NCBI RefSeq assembly: GCF_001277175.1
Contig: NZ_CP012257.1
Span: 62,001-126,000 of the forward strand
From: Cronobacter universalis NCTC 9529
GTDB lineage: Bacteria > Pseudomonadota > Gammaproteobacteria > Enterobacterales > Enterobacteriaceae
DNA length: 64,000 bases
Direction of reading: 5' to 3'
Shown piece after piece: positions 26,425 to 35,082 of this stretch. The position numbers and the translations under genes are program-made. The notes beneath the pieces were generated by a model. It ran no database searches. It worked only from the letters and a program-made list of their open reading frames with translations, and had not been told where the DNA came from. Position 1 is the first letter of the stretch; each line of letters begins with the position of its first letter.

Positions 26425-27168
26425 CTTACCGCCCGCGAAACCGCGAAACCGCGAAACCGCGAAACCGCGAAACCGCGAAACCGCGAAACCGCGAAACCGC
26501 GAAACCGCGAAACCGCGGAGCACCGCACCGAGTACCGCCATAACACGCTCTCGCTGGAAATCCGCCGCGCCACGCGCGCCGAATGGCGGCAGGCGCTGCT
26601 GGAAGAGCGTGAGCCTGAGTGGGACGCCGTGCTGGTCTTCACCCGTAACGCCGCGGGCGAGCTGGTGAGCGAGGAGAACCACGGCGGGAAGTTCGAGTAT
26701 GAGTACGACGCGCTCGGCAACCTCAGCAGCACAACATTCCCGGATGGCCGGGAGCTTGCCACGCTGCGCTACGGCACCGGTCACCTGCTGGAGATGCAGC
26801 TGCGCCACGGCGGAGCAATGCACACGCTGGCGGCGTACGGCCGCGACCGCCTGCACCGGGAAGTTTCCCGCAGCCAGGGCGTGCTCTCGCAGGAGACTCG
26901 TTACGACTCCGCAGGCCGCGTCACGCAGCGCACGGTGCTGGACGCGCGCCGCGAGCTGGTGTTCGAGCGCCGCTACCGCTGGGACTGCACCGACCAGATA
27001 GTCCAGCAGATACACACCGATGCGACTCCGGCGACGCCGGGCGAAAAATACAGCCAGTACCTGTGGGGCTACGACGCCGCGGGCCAGGTGACAAAAGCCG
27101 TTGAACCGCAGAAAGAAGAGCGCTTCTTCTGGGACGCCGTGGGCAACCGCACCGAAGCGCACCGCAAC
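26425..27168 (+). pseudogene. Internal piece of rhs2-type core, no start and no tip
   Basis: Homologous to rhs2 bases ~20145-20816 (LTARETA to DAAGNRTEEHRN). It opens right at an 8-bp tandem expansion, stays in the rhs frame, and ends at HRN followed by foreign codons and TAG. There is no ATG or binding site in frame near its left edge. It lacks the core end and a toxin tip, so it is a dead fragment or recombination substrate. Confidence 0.85.
26434..26517. repeat. Ten tandem copies of an 8-bp unit inside rhs core
   Basis: CGCGAAAC is repeated ten times head to tail, followed by a partial copy. In intact rhs2 the same place has one near copy (CGGGAAAC, LTARETAEHR). The nine extra copies add 72 bases, a multiple of three, so the rhs frame is kept and reads a repeating KPRNRETA. 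Loss or gain of one unit would break the frame, as in slipped-strand contingency repeats. Confidence 0.9.
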
Positions 27169-27314
27169 CTCCCACCATCATAGAAAACCGCAACTCATAA
27201 CAGTCCGATTGAGCGTGTTTTCCATAAAAAGCGGTAGATTGACATCTGGTTTCAGTACAGAGTCAAATAAACTTATAAATTATAACCGGCATTTTAATGC
27301 CAGAGGCTTTCGAA

Positions 27315-27713
27315 ATGATTAACAATTAAGTTCATTTATGGATAGGGAATAACTTTTCATCGGCAGATGACTATACGCGTTATTTTGAATTAGATTATTC
27401 TACCGATGGTGATATAGACGATCCTGATTATCAAGTGTGCGGATTCTGTAGAGATTTAGGTATCAAATGGTACGATGAAGATTTTATTGGCATTATACGC
27501 AGAGAAAGTAAAGCAGTTCCGTTAGATGATCTGCTTGAAGAAGCTGCTGTAGACGAGGGGGTGAAAGAAAACGTTAAATCGAAATGTTACGCATCAGGAA
27601 TTCAAAAAGCGAATGCTTTAGTATGGTATGCCGACTCCGCATTGAATATGAAGCCAGATCCATCAATTAGCTATAATGGTTTAAAGTACATTGGCCTGTT
27701 TGAAGGCGATTGA
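27315..27713 (+). pseudogene. Imm22 (DUF4284)-like immunity gene with a stop at codon 5
   Basis: The frame reads MINN-stop-VHLWIGNNFSSADDYTRYFELDYS and on through CGFCRDLGIKWYDEDFIGII to the stop at 27711-27713, the hallmark of Imm22/DUF4284 proteins. AGAGG is 8 bases before ATG 27315. TAA at 27327-27329 stands where family members usually have Lys (NKVHLW), so a single A-to-T change would explain it. No other good start is seen; GTG 27435 would remove 40 residues and a conserved part. Sequencing error is possible. Confidence 0.75.
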
Positions 27714-27854
27714 TGTAATGATATTAAAAAATGTTTTGAAGTTAGTTATGCTTTTAACAAACAACTAATGTGCAAATATAGAGTATTTCTAAGAGAGAAT
27801 GAAAATATCTTACGAGTTTTTCTGTTTAAAAATGACTTTAAGGAGCACTTACCC

Positions 27855-28295
27855 ATGGTTGAACTGGTCGATCCCGAAAGAAAGATAAGTAACATTGAGT
27901 GGACAGAATTTGCAAAAAGCTTTCCTGTACCCCTGCCGGAATCCTTCAAAGCGCACTATTTAAGAATAAACGGCGGTTACTTAGCTGAGGAAGACGTTGA
28001 GGCAGACCGGTGGGGAATCCCTGTGGGTGGTTTTAACCCGATCAAGTATGGACAGCTTCCCATTGAAACACTCATTAGCGACATAATCAGCATTACGCCT
28101 GCCGACAGCGAATACGGCCCCTGGCATAAAAAGGAATTTATCCCGTTCGCTTATGATAACGGCGGTCATTCCTTTTTTCTGTCATTAAAAGAAAGTGATT
28201 ACGGTCGTGTCTATCTCTATGCCGAAGACGGCGATGCCCTTTTTGAGGTTGCAGATTCATTTGAGAATTTTATAAGGGCATTATACCGACTTTAA
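27855..28295 (+). CDS. SMI1/KNR4 family immunity-type protein
   Basis: A 146-residue cytoplasmic protein of the SMI1/KNR4 (SUKH) superfamily: IEWTEFAKSFPVPLPESFKAHYLRINGGY near the start, IPFAYDNGGHSFFLSL in the middle and FENFIRALY at the end are the usual landmarks. Such proteins are widespread immunity proteins of nuclease-type polymorphic toxins. I chose ATG 27855 because AAGGAG lies 9 bases upstream; a frame open for 29 more codons upstream has no such site. Its toxin is no longer present in the window. Confidence 0.82.
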   Translation: MVELVDPERKISNIEWTEFAKSFPVPLPESFKAHYLRINGGYLAEEDVEADRWGIPVGGFNPIKYGQLPIETLISDIISITPADSEYGPWHKKEFIPFAYDNGGHSFFLSLKESDYGRVYLYAEDGDALFEVADSFENFIRALYRL

Positions 28296-28738
28296 ATGTG
28301 ACTATTTTCAGGATAAAGGCGAGATAACGCCCGGCGGCTTTTTCCTTTTTTGCCGCCTTTCAACCTTTATCAACCCGATTTTACCGTCTTCTTTTTATCA
28401 ATTAATGCTTATCTGTTGCCGCATCGGTTATATTGCCTGATCATATGCACAGTGAAATTATAAGAAAATATCGAATTATGGCGGCTGTTGCATAACCTTA
28501 AGGTATATAACTTATTGTCTGTATTGAATAAATTTCACATAAGGCAGGAAATTGCCCTCAGGACTTTTAATTGCCCGATGAAACGCGTTATCCTCTGCCG
28601 GAAATGCGGTTTAGCTTAACGCAAATACACCCAGCATAAATGTGCGCTTTTAAATATGGCGGTCGCCCGTGTGGCGTCGTGTTCTCTTTTTTACAGGTAG
28701 CAGAGCGTGTTACGCCCAAAATAGATAAAGACTGAGTT
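28296..28738. other. Gap between SMI1 gene and the edge of the effector island
   Basis: Right after the SMI1 gene, GGCGGC and GCCGCC at about 28333-28357 could pair around a T-rich loop as a weak terminator. The rest has no convincing gene. The last ~60 bases are open in frame with the following DUF1795-like gene except for a TGA 6 bases before its ATG. Confidence 0.45.
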
Positions 28739-29128
28739 ATGAATTTATTCCCCGTTAGTGACAGTAACGTAAGTGAATTAACCTTTGTGGTTTCCCGAGC
28801 CTCTGCCAATGCGGATGATAAGGTCCATGCCGTCGCCGCCCGCATCGTCAGAGAAATGGAAACCTCCCTGCCCGAATTCCGTCTGGAATCCACGGAGATG
28901 ACCATTATCGACGGTGAACCGGCGGTCGATATGTTCTATCAGTATATGGAAGACAATACGCCGGTGTTTCAACGCCAGACGGTGATCCTGGTAAACGATG
29001 CGCAGGAAGGCAAAAAAATGGTGTGCTATATCGGCACCTGCATCGGCGAGTTTCTGGATTCACACCACTGGCAGTATCAGGAAATTATGCAGAGTATTAA
29101 GTTTCACCGGCAGCAAAAAAGCGCCTGA
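28739..29128 (+). CDS. DcrB/DUF1795-like (Eag-like) protein, possibly N-terminally shortened
   Basis: A 129-residue protein resembling the DcrB/DUF1795 family: NLFPVSDSNVSELTFVVSRA at the start, QTVILV and WQYQEIMQSIKF later. The family normally has ~15 residues before the 'MN(L/I)F' stretch. Here the frame continues upstream (VTPKIDKD) but is cut by TGA at 28733-28735, where a Trp would fit, and the ribosome site for ATG 28739 is poor. It may be a decayed Eag chaperone left behind by a lost effector cassette, or a shorter functional form. No prePAAR effector is next to it. Confidence 0.6.
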   Translation: MNLFPVSDSNVSELTFVVSRASANADDKVHAVAARIVREMETSLPEFRLESTEMTIIDGEPAVDMFYQYMEDNTPVFQRQTVILVNDAQEGKKMVCYIGTCIGEFLDSHHWQYQEIMQSIKFHRQQKSA

Positions 29129-29154
29129 AGACGAGTGAGAGCAGGGAAGGGAAA

Positions 29155-29181
29155 AAGAGCGCCGCCCGAATGAGCGGCGCA
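29155..29181 (-). terminator. tpiA terminator
   Basis: On the minus strand GCGCCGC and GCGGCGC form a stem just after the tpiA stop and CTTTTTCCC follows. Confidence 0.8.
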
Positions 29182-29186
29182 GAGTG

Positions 29187-29954
29187 TTACGCTTTTTTCG
29201 CTTCTTCAGCGGCTTTCACGATGACCGCGAACGCGTCCGCCTTCAGAGAGGCGCCGCCTACCAGCGCGCCGTCGATGTCCGGCTGGGTGAAGAGCTCTGC
29301 CGCGTTAGCCGCGTTCACAGAACCGCCGTACTGAATGATAACCTGCTCGGCGATTTTCGCGTCGGCTTTGGCGATGTGGTCACGGATGAATTTGTGAACT
29401 GCCTGCGCCTGTGCCGGGGTGGCGGATTTGCCGGTACCGATAGCCCATACCGGTTCGTAAGCAATCACAACGCCTTCGAACGCCGCAGCGCCCTGGGTTT
29501 TCAGCACAGCGTCGATCTGACGCGCGCAGACTTCTTCCGTTTTGCCCGCTTCGTTTTCAGCTTCGGTTTCACCAATGCACAGTACCGGCACCAGACCCTG
29601 CGCTTTCAGCACGGCGAATTTCTTCGCGATCAGCTCGTCAGATTCCGCGTGATAAGTACGACGCTCGGAGTGGCCGATAATGATGTATTTCGCGCCGATA
29701 TCTTTGAGCATTTCAGCGGAAGTTTCACCGGTGAACGCGCCGGAGAGGTTAACGTCGACGTTCTGAGCGCCAAGAATGATGTGGCTGCCAGCGGCGGCCT
29801 GCTTCGCCAGATCCAGATACATCGCCGGCGGGGCGATCGCTACGTCGCAGCCGGTCACGCCAGCCAGCTCTTTACGCAGGTTAGCTACCAGCTCGTTTAC
29901 CATGTGGCGGCTGCCGTTCAGTTTCCAGTTACCCATCACTAAAGGATGTCGCAT
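29187..29954 (-). CDS. tpiA: Triosephosphate isomerase
   Basis: Interconverts dihydroxyacetone phosphate and glyceraldehyde 3-phosphate in glycolysis, in the cytoplasm. At 255 residues it has the expected length. The N-terminus [15 protein letters not shown] carries the active-site Asn/Lys, IIIGHSERR the catalytic His, and [11 protein letters not shown] the catalytic Glu and the mobile loop. It stands at the border between the AT-rich effector island on its left and core genes on its right, followed by its own terminator. Confidence 0.97.
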   Translation of the reverse strand: MRHPLVMGNWKLNGSRHMVNELVANLRKELAGVTGCDVAIAPPAMYLDLAKQAAAGSHIILGAQNVDVNLSGAFTGETSAEMLKDIGAKYIIIGHSERRTYHAESDELIAKKFAVLKAQGLVPVLCIGETEAENEAGKTEEVCARQIDAVLKTQGAAAFEGVVIAYEPVWAIGTGKSATPAQAQAVHKFIRDHIAKADAKIAEQVIIQYGGSVNAANAAELFTQPDIDGALVGGASLKADAFAVIVKAAEEAKKA

Positions 29955-30060
29955 TTTTACTCTCCACGCGCTAAGCGAATTAAGGAATATTGCTGCCCGT
30001 CAGGCAGCGCGGTCTGTGAAACAGTATAGAGATTCGAACCCGGAAAGGCTTTGCTTTTTG

Positions 30061-30660
30061 TCATTTATTGCTCCCTTCCAGCGTTTGCGATAACGCCAGC
30101 TTAATCGGTTCAACGGCGAAGGTAAGGCCCTTTTCGCCGCTGTCTGCGACTATATAGCGAATCGCGCCTTCGGCCTGGCTGAAGTAGCGTTTGCCCTTGC
30201 CCTCGGTCAGTAAGTGCGTCAGCCGCTGCTGGCTTTGCGCTTTGCCCATTTTCGGCGTGAAGCTCCGCAGCAGCGCCGCCATATACTCCAGCGCTTTGGC
30301 TTTCGCGGCTTTCTGCTCCGGCCCCTGAATGGGCAGCCAGGTTATCTGGATGCTTTTGATTTTCAGCGTGCCGCGCTCCAGCGCCGTGGAGGCATAGAGG
30401 TTTTCATTAATCTTGCTGGCCGCGCGCATCAGGTTGACCTTATCGCCTTTCACGTCGATGGCGCGAAATTCATTGAGCGGGAGCGTGGGGTTGTCGGCAT
30501 TGAACCGTTCGCGAAACTGGGAAATCGAGAGGTCAAACGTGGGCGAGCCGGGCAGCAGGTACGGCGCGGTCGGCGTCAGCGTCTGTGGGTCGGTTTCGGC
30601 ATCAGCGAAGCGCGCCGCCAGCGGCAGCGTCAGAAAAAGAAGATAAAACAGCGGCTTCAT
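30061..30660 (-). CDS. yiiQ: YiiQ, DUF1454 exported protein
   Basis: A 199-residue protein of unknown function with a signal peptide (MKPLFYLLFLTLPLAARFADA), so presumably periplasmic. Sequence and place, upstream of tpiA on the same strand and next to divergent yiiR, match E. coli YiiQ. It may be co-transcribed with tpiA across the ~106-base gap. Confidence 0.9.
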   Translation of the reverse strand: MKPLFYLLFLTLPLAARFADAETDPQTLTPTAPYLLPGSPTFDLSISQFRERFNADNPTLPLNEFRAIDVKGDKVNLMRAASKINENLYASTALERGTLKIKSIQITWLPIQGPEQKAAKAKALEYMAALLRSFTPKMGKAQSQQRLTHLLTEGKGKRYFSQAEGAIRYIVADSGEKGLTFAVEPIKLALSQTLEGSNK

Positions 30661-30774
30661 GATTCACCTTTCCCGGTTGCGTATCACAGCGATTAAAACC
30701 ATATCGGGCTGGCTTGTCAAAACCCGTCCGCGCCAGGGTAAACTGTGCGCCACACATACAGTAAGGTTTAGGCT

Positions 30775-31194
30775 ATGACCCTTCAGCAGTGGTTGTTCTC
30801 TTTTAAAGGCCGGATTGGCCGCCGTGATTTCTGGGTATGGATAGCGCTCTGGGTGGCGTCGATGATTATCCTTTTTACCCTGACAGGCAATGATTTACTC
30901 AATACGCAGACCGCGGCGTTTATACTGGTGTGTCTGCTGTGGCCGACGGCGTCGGTGGTGGTGAAACGCCTCCACGACCGCGGCAAATCGGGCGCGTGGG
31001 CGCTGTTGATGATCCTCGCGTGGATGCTGCTTGCCGGTAACTGGGCGGTGCTGGGCGGCGTCTGGCAGTGGGCCGTGGGGCGCTTCATCCCGACGCTCAT
31101 CATGGTGATGATGCTGCTGGACCTGGGCGCGTTTCTCGGCACCCAGGGCGAGAACAAATACGGCAAAGACACGCTGGATGTGAAGTACCGCTGA
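30775..31194 (+). CDS. yiiR: YiiR, DUF805 membrane protein
   Basis: A 139-residue inner-membrane protein with four predicted helices and the DUF805 hallmark FSFKGRIGRRDFWVW near the start and RLHDRGKSGAW in the middle. Function is unknown. It converges with fpr: its stop and the fpr stop are directly adjacent. Confidence 0.9.
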   Translation: MTLQQWLFSFKGRIGRRDFWVWIALWVASMIILFTLTGNDLLNTQTAAFILVCLLWPTASVVVKRLHDRGKSGAWALLMILAWMLLAGNWAVLGGVWQWAVGRFIPTLIMVMMLLDLGAFLGTQGENKYGKDTLDVKYR

Positions 31195-31941
31195 TTACCA
31201 GTAGTGCTCCGCCGTCATATGCCCCGGACGGCGGCGCAGATGCTTCGCCATCTGGCGGGTATCTTTCAGCAACTGCTGCGTATCGCGCACCATCTGCGGG
31301 TTCCCGCACAGCATCACATGACTGGTCGCGGTGTCCATCGGCAGCCCGACCGCCTCTTCCAGCGCGCCGCTTTCAATCAGCGCCGGCACCCGCCCGGTCA
31401 GCGAGCCTGAGACCGTTTCACGGCTCACCACCGTCTGCACCCGTAACTTGCCTTCGTAGCGCTGTTGCAGCTCCAGCATCAGCGGTAAGTAGCTCAAATC
31501 CTGGGCGTAGCGCACCGCGTGCACCAGCACGATATTTTGGAAGCGCTCGAGATCTTTACCTTCCTGCAGAATCGACAGATACGGGCCGATGGCGGTGCCG
31601 GTCGCCAGCATCCATAACGTCTCGCACTCGGGAATTTCTTCCAGCACGAAAAAGCCCGCCGCGTCGCTTACCACCATCACCTCGTCACCGGGCTGCATCG
31701 CGTGCAGCCGCGGGCTGAGTTTGCCCTCCGGCACCGTCACCAGGTAAAACTCCAGATCCGGGTTGCCCGGCGCGTTGACGTAAGAATAGGCGCGCTGCAC
31801 GCGCTCGCCGTCAATCTCAAGACCCAGCTTGGTGAATTGTCCGGCGGTGAAGGGCGCGACAGGGGCGTGAACCACGAGACTGAAGAGAGCATCGGTCCAG
31901 TGCTGAACCCGAACCACTTTACCTGTAACCCAATCCGCCAT
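31195..31941 (-). CDS. fpr: Ferredoxin/flavodoxin-NADP+ reductase
   Basis: FAD enzyme of 248 residues passing electrons from NADPH to flavodoxin or ferredoxin. RAYSYVNAP is the FAD-binding motif, LATGTAIGPYLSIL the NADP pyrophosphate site and GHMTAEHYW the conserved C-terminus with the aromatic end residue. The order glpX-fpr, same strand, is as in E. coli. Confidence 0.96.
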   Translation of the reverse strand: MADWVTGKVVRVQHWTDALFSLVVHAPVAPFTAGQFTKLGLEIDGERVQRAYSYVNAPGNPDLEFYLVTVPEGKLSPRLHAMQPGDEVMVVSDAAGFFVLEEIPECETLWMLATGTAIGPYLSILQEGKDLERFQNIVLVHAVRYAQDLSYLPLMLELQQRYEGKLRVQTVVSRETVSGSLTGRVPALIESGALEEAVGLPMDTATSHVMLCGNPQMVRDTQQLLKDTRQMAKHLRRRPGHMTAEHYW

Positions 31942-32034
31942 GTTTCGCTCCTCTGTTAGCTGTTACTTTATCTTCGCCAGCGCCGCGCACCATTTCCAGC
32001 CCGAACGGGCCGGAAAGCTCGTTCCGACAAACGA

Positions 32035-33045
32035 TTACAGAATGTGTGTCTGGATCTCCGGGTCTTTGCGATCGAGATAGTGAATCGACTGAATGCGGCG
32101 AATGGTGCGCGATTTGCCGCGGATCAGCAGCGTCTCGGTGGTGGCGATATTGCCCTTGCGGGTAATGCCGTCCAGCAGATCGCCCTTGGTGATGCCGGTC
32201 GCTGAGAAAATCACATTATCGTTGCGCGCCATCTCATCCAGTTTCAGCACGTTGCCCGCCGCGATGCCCATCGCCTGACAGCGCGCGAGCTCCTGCTCGC
32301 CGATGCGGCGGTTTTCCGGCGTGTCGCCTTTCACAACGTGACGCGCCAGCAGGCGGCCCTGCATATCGCCATCCAGCGCGCGGATCACCGCCGCCGACAC
32401 CACGCCTTCCGGCGCGCCGCCGATGCCGTAAAGCACGTCCACTTCGCTGTCCGGCATACAGGTCAGAATAGACGCCGCCACGTCGCCGTCAGGAATGGCG
32501 AAAACGCGCACGCCGAGCTGCTGCATCTGCGCGATAACCGCATCGTGGCGCGGCTTGGCAAGAATAGTGACGGTGAGTTCATTAAGCGGTTTATCAAGCG
32601 CCGCGGCGATGTTTTTCAGGTTTTGCTCAAGCGGCAGGCTGAGATCGATAACGCCTTTCGCGCCGGGGCCGACAATCAGCTTCTCCATATACATATCGGG
32701 CGCGTTCAGGAAGCTGCCCTTATCGCCCACCGCCAGCACCGCCAGCGCGTTGGCCTGGCCCATCGCCGTCATGCGCGTGCCTTCGATAGGATCGACCGCG
32801 ATATCAACCGCGTCGCCGGTGCCGGTGCCGACCTTCTCGCCGATGTAGAGCATCGGCGCTTCATCGATTTCCCCTTCGCCAATCACAATCTGCCCGTCGA
32901 TATCGACTTTATTGAGCATAATGCGCATGGCGTTAACGGCCGCGCCGTCAGCGAGGTTTTTATCGCCGCGTCCCAGCCACTTGTACCCGGCCAGCGCCGC
33001 CGCTTCGGTGACGCGTGAAAATTCGATGGCAAGTTCTCGTTTCAT
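32035..33045 (-). CDS. glpX: Fructose-1,6-bisphosphatase class II
   Basis: A 336-residue manganese-dependent phosphatase of gluconeogenesis. VIGEGEIDEAPMLYIGE and DPIEGTRM are the metal and phosphate sites. I start at MKRELAIEFSR, the family start; an in-frame codon 15 bases upstream is less likely. In E. coli glpX is the third gene after glpF and glpK. Here the upstream neighbour is mtlR, so glpX must use another promoter; none was pinned down. Confidence 0.96.
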   Translation of the reverse strand: MKRELAIEFSRVTEAAALAGYKWLGRGDKNLADGAAVNAMRIMLNKVDIDGQIVIGEGEIDEAPMLYIGEKVGTGTGDAVDIAVDPIEGTRMTAMGQANALAVLAVGDKGSFLNAPDMYMEKLIVGPGAKGVIDLSLPLEQNLKNIAAALDKPLNELTVTILAKPRHDAVIAQMQQLGVRVFAIPDGDVAASILTCMPDSEVDVLYGIGGAPEGVVSAAVIRALDGDMQGRLLARHVVKGDTPENRRIGEQELARCQAMGIAAGNVLKLDEMARNDNVIFSATGITKGDLLDGITRKGNIATTETLLIRGKSRTIRRIQSIHYLDRKDPEIQTHIL

Positions 33046-33157
33046 GACTCTTTTCCGCAAGATTAACTGCGTCGGAGTGTAGCACAGAGCGGGTAACGGC
33101 TGTTACGGAGGGCTGACCGGCGGGAGAGGGGACAGAAGCGCTACGCGGCCACCGAAG

Positions 33158-33706
33158 CTACTTCTGGAAGGCTTTTTTTAAGCTGATCCTTGAGAGCAAT
33201 TCAGTCAGGGAAAGGACCATAGTGGAGCGCACGACCTGCTGGTAGCGCTGTTTTTGCATCTGGATCAGTTGCGGGTCGCTGCTTTCGAGGGCGGGCGGCG
33301 CGGGCGGCAGCGCGACGACGCAGTGCAGTTCGCCGAAGGGCCCGAGGATTTCATCGTCGGTAAAGGCGTAGTCATTGCCGTCGTGATTGAGTTCTTCACG
33401 CAGCGCCATCAGCAGTTCGCAGTCTTCGTACTCGGCGCGGCTTATCACGCCGAGCCCGTAAATCAGCTTCAGGCGCACGGAGAGATCGCCCAGCGGGCCG
33501 CTGCCGTCGAGCAACGGCTCAACGGCGTATTTGACCGCGTAGTCGTCTTTACGGAACACCTGCAACACCAGAATATTGACCGCCTCGGTGAGGAGCTCTA
33601 CGGCGGCGATCAACAAGCTTCTTACGGTTTTGCCAGCATTCAGACGCTCAAGCACACGGTTTTCAAAGGCCTGGGTTTCTTCCATCATTGCCTGCATATC
33701 TGACAC
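33158..33706 (-). CDS. mtlR: Mannitol operon repressor MtlR
   Basis: A 182-residue regulator, last gene of the mannitol operon, 39 bases after mtlD. Matches E. coli MtlR over its length (NRVLERLNAGKTVRSLLIAAVELLTEAV and the LSLTELLSRI end). It lowers mtl expression without mannitol; no classical DNA-binding motif is evident, as usual for this family. Confidence 0.94.
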   Translation of the reverse strand: MSDMQAMMEETQAFENRVLERLNAGKTVRSLLIAAVELLTEAVNILVLQVFRKDDYAVKYAVEPLLDGSGPLGDLSVRLKLIYGLGVISRAEYEDCELLMALREELNHDGNDYAFTDDEILGPFGELHCVVALPPAPPALESSDPQLIQMQKQRYQQVVRSTMVLSLTELLSRISLKKAFQK

Positions 33707-33745
33707 GTCATCAGCGGGCGCAGACTCAGCCGCGCCCGTTATTCA

Positions 33746-34894
33746 TTACGCTGTTGCGTTATACGCGTTTACCGCCGAAGCCACGACATCGCTGTTGGCG
33801 TCCAGCCCGGAAATCTGCGCCAGCGCGGCCTGCGGGCCTTTGTCGGCGATAAGCTGCGCCAGCTCCTGCGCCTGCGGATCGTCTTCGCTGCGGAAATGCA
33901 TCGCGGCGGCGATACCCAGCACCAGATTCTGATGCGGCAGGCCATATTCCAGCGTGCCCAGCAGCGGCTTAATCAGACGGTCGCCCGCGCTCAGTTTGCG
34001 CAGCGGCTGACGGCCAACGCGCTCTACGTCGTCTTTCAGGTACGGGTTTTCAAAACGGCTAAGGATCTTCTCGATATACGCGGCATGTTTCGCGTCATCA
34101 AAGCCGTAGCGTTTAATCAACACCGCGCCGCTCTCTTCCATCGCGCCGCGCACCACCAGACGAATTTTCTCATCCAGAATCGCGTCGCGAATGGTCTGAT
34201 GACCGGCCTGTTTTCCGAGGTAGGCGGTTATAGCATGCCCGGTGTTCAGGGTGAAGAGCTTGCGTTCAACAAATGCCATCAGATTGTCGGTCAGCTCCAT
34301 GCCTGCGATGGTCGGCAACTCGCCTTTGAACTGGGTTTTGTCGACAATCCACTCGCTGAAGGTTTCAACGGTCACTTCCAGCGGATCGTGCGCGGCGGAT
34401 GCCGACGGCGGCACGATACGGTCAACGGCGGAATCAACAAAACCGACGTGGCTTTCCACCCAGGCTTTGTCGCTCTCTGCCAGCGCGTTAAACACATGGG
34501 TTTTCAGCTGGCTGGTGCCGCGCACCATGTTTTCACAGGCGATGATATTAAGCGGGCGCTCGTTGCCCTGCGCTTTACGCAGCGCCAGGCCTTTGGCGAC
34601 CGCCGGGGCGATGCGCTCCAGCACGACGGGGCCAACGGCGGTCGTCACGAGATCGACCGTGGCGATAAGCGTCACGACATCGTCGCTGGTGCTGTTAACC
34701 GCATCCACGCCGGAAACAGTATCAATCTGCTCCTGCTCGCCCACCACGCGCACCTGATAGCTGTGGCGCGCGTTTAACGCGTCCAGCACCGTCTGGTTCA
34801 CGTCGGCGAACGTCAGGCCGATGCCTGCGTCAGCGAGCAGTTTGCCAATAAAGCCACGACCAATATTACCTGCGCCAAAATGTAATGCTTTCAT
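33746..34894 (-). CDS. mtlD: Mannitol-1-phosphate 5-dehydrogenase
   Basis: Oxidises mannitol 1-phosphate to fructose 6-phosphate with NAD+. At 382 residues it has the family length; [17 protein letters not shown] is the NAD-binding Gly motif. Middle gene of mtlADR, supplied with substrate by MtlA. Confidence 0.97.
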   Translation of the reverse strand: MKALHFGAGNIGRGFIGKLLADAGIGLTFADVNQTVLDALNARHSYQVRVVGEQEQIDTVSGVDAVNSTSDDVVTLIATVDLVTTAVGPVVLERIAPAVAKGLALRKAQGNERPLNIIACENMVRGTSQLKTHVFNALAESDKAWVESHVGFVDSAVDRIVPPSASAAHDPLEVTVETFSEWIVDKTQFKGELPTIAGMELTDNLMAFVERKLFTLNTGHAITAYLGKQAGHQTIRDAILDEKIRLVVRGAMEESGAVLIKRYGFDDAKHAAYIEKILSRFENPYLKDDVERVGRQPLRKLSAGDRLIKPLLGTLEYGLPHQNLVLGIAAAMHFRSEDDPQAQELAQLIADKGPQAALAQISGLDANSDVVASAVNAYNATA

Positions 34895-34978
34895 GGGAAT
34901 ACCTTCTTACTTAAAGCGGAAACTGTATCACCCGAGAGGGCGGGGGAAAGGGTGCTGCGTGCGACCTCCCTTTCCCTT

Positions 34979-35074
34979 GCCCTCTCCCTGAACGGGAGAG
35001 GTAAGGTTGCCCTGGCGGAGCACAAACATCTCAATAGCTTCTCAATGAGAAAGAGAGGGACAGTGTCCCTCTCT
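34979..35074. repeat. Hairpins between mtlA and mtlD
   Basis: Two palindromes: CCTCTCCC and GGGAGAGG with a short loop near 34981-35001, REP-like in look, and a 10-bp perfect stem AGAGAGGGAC / GTCCCTCTCT with a 3-base loop at 35052-35074. In the mtl transcript they may stabilise the mtlA part or attenuate mtlD, giving uneven expression. Confidence 0.7.
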
Positions 35075-35082
35075 GTGTGGCG

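Noticed and set aside
26434..26517. 8-bp repeats as a CRISPR array
   Set aside because: Units are contiguous, have no spacers and no cas genes are near.
1..29128. Insertion sequences, integrase or att sites bounding the effector island
   Set aside because: I looked for transposase or integrase motifs and tRNA genes at the edges and found none. The left edge is outside the window.
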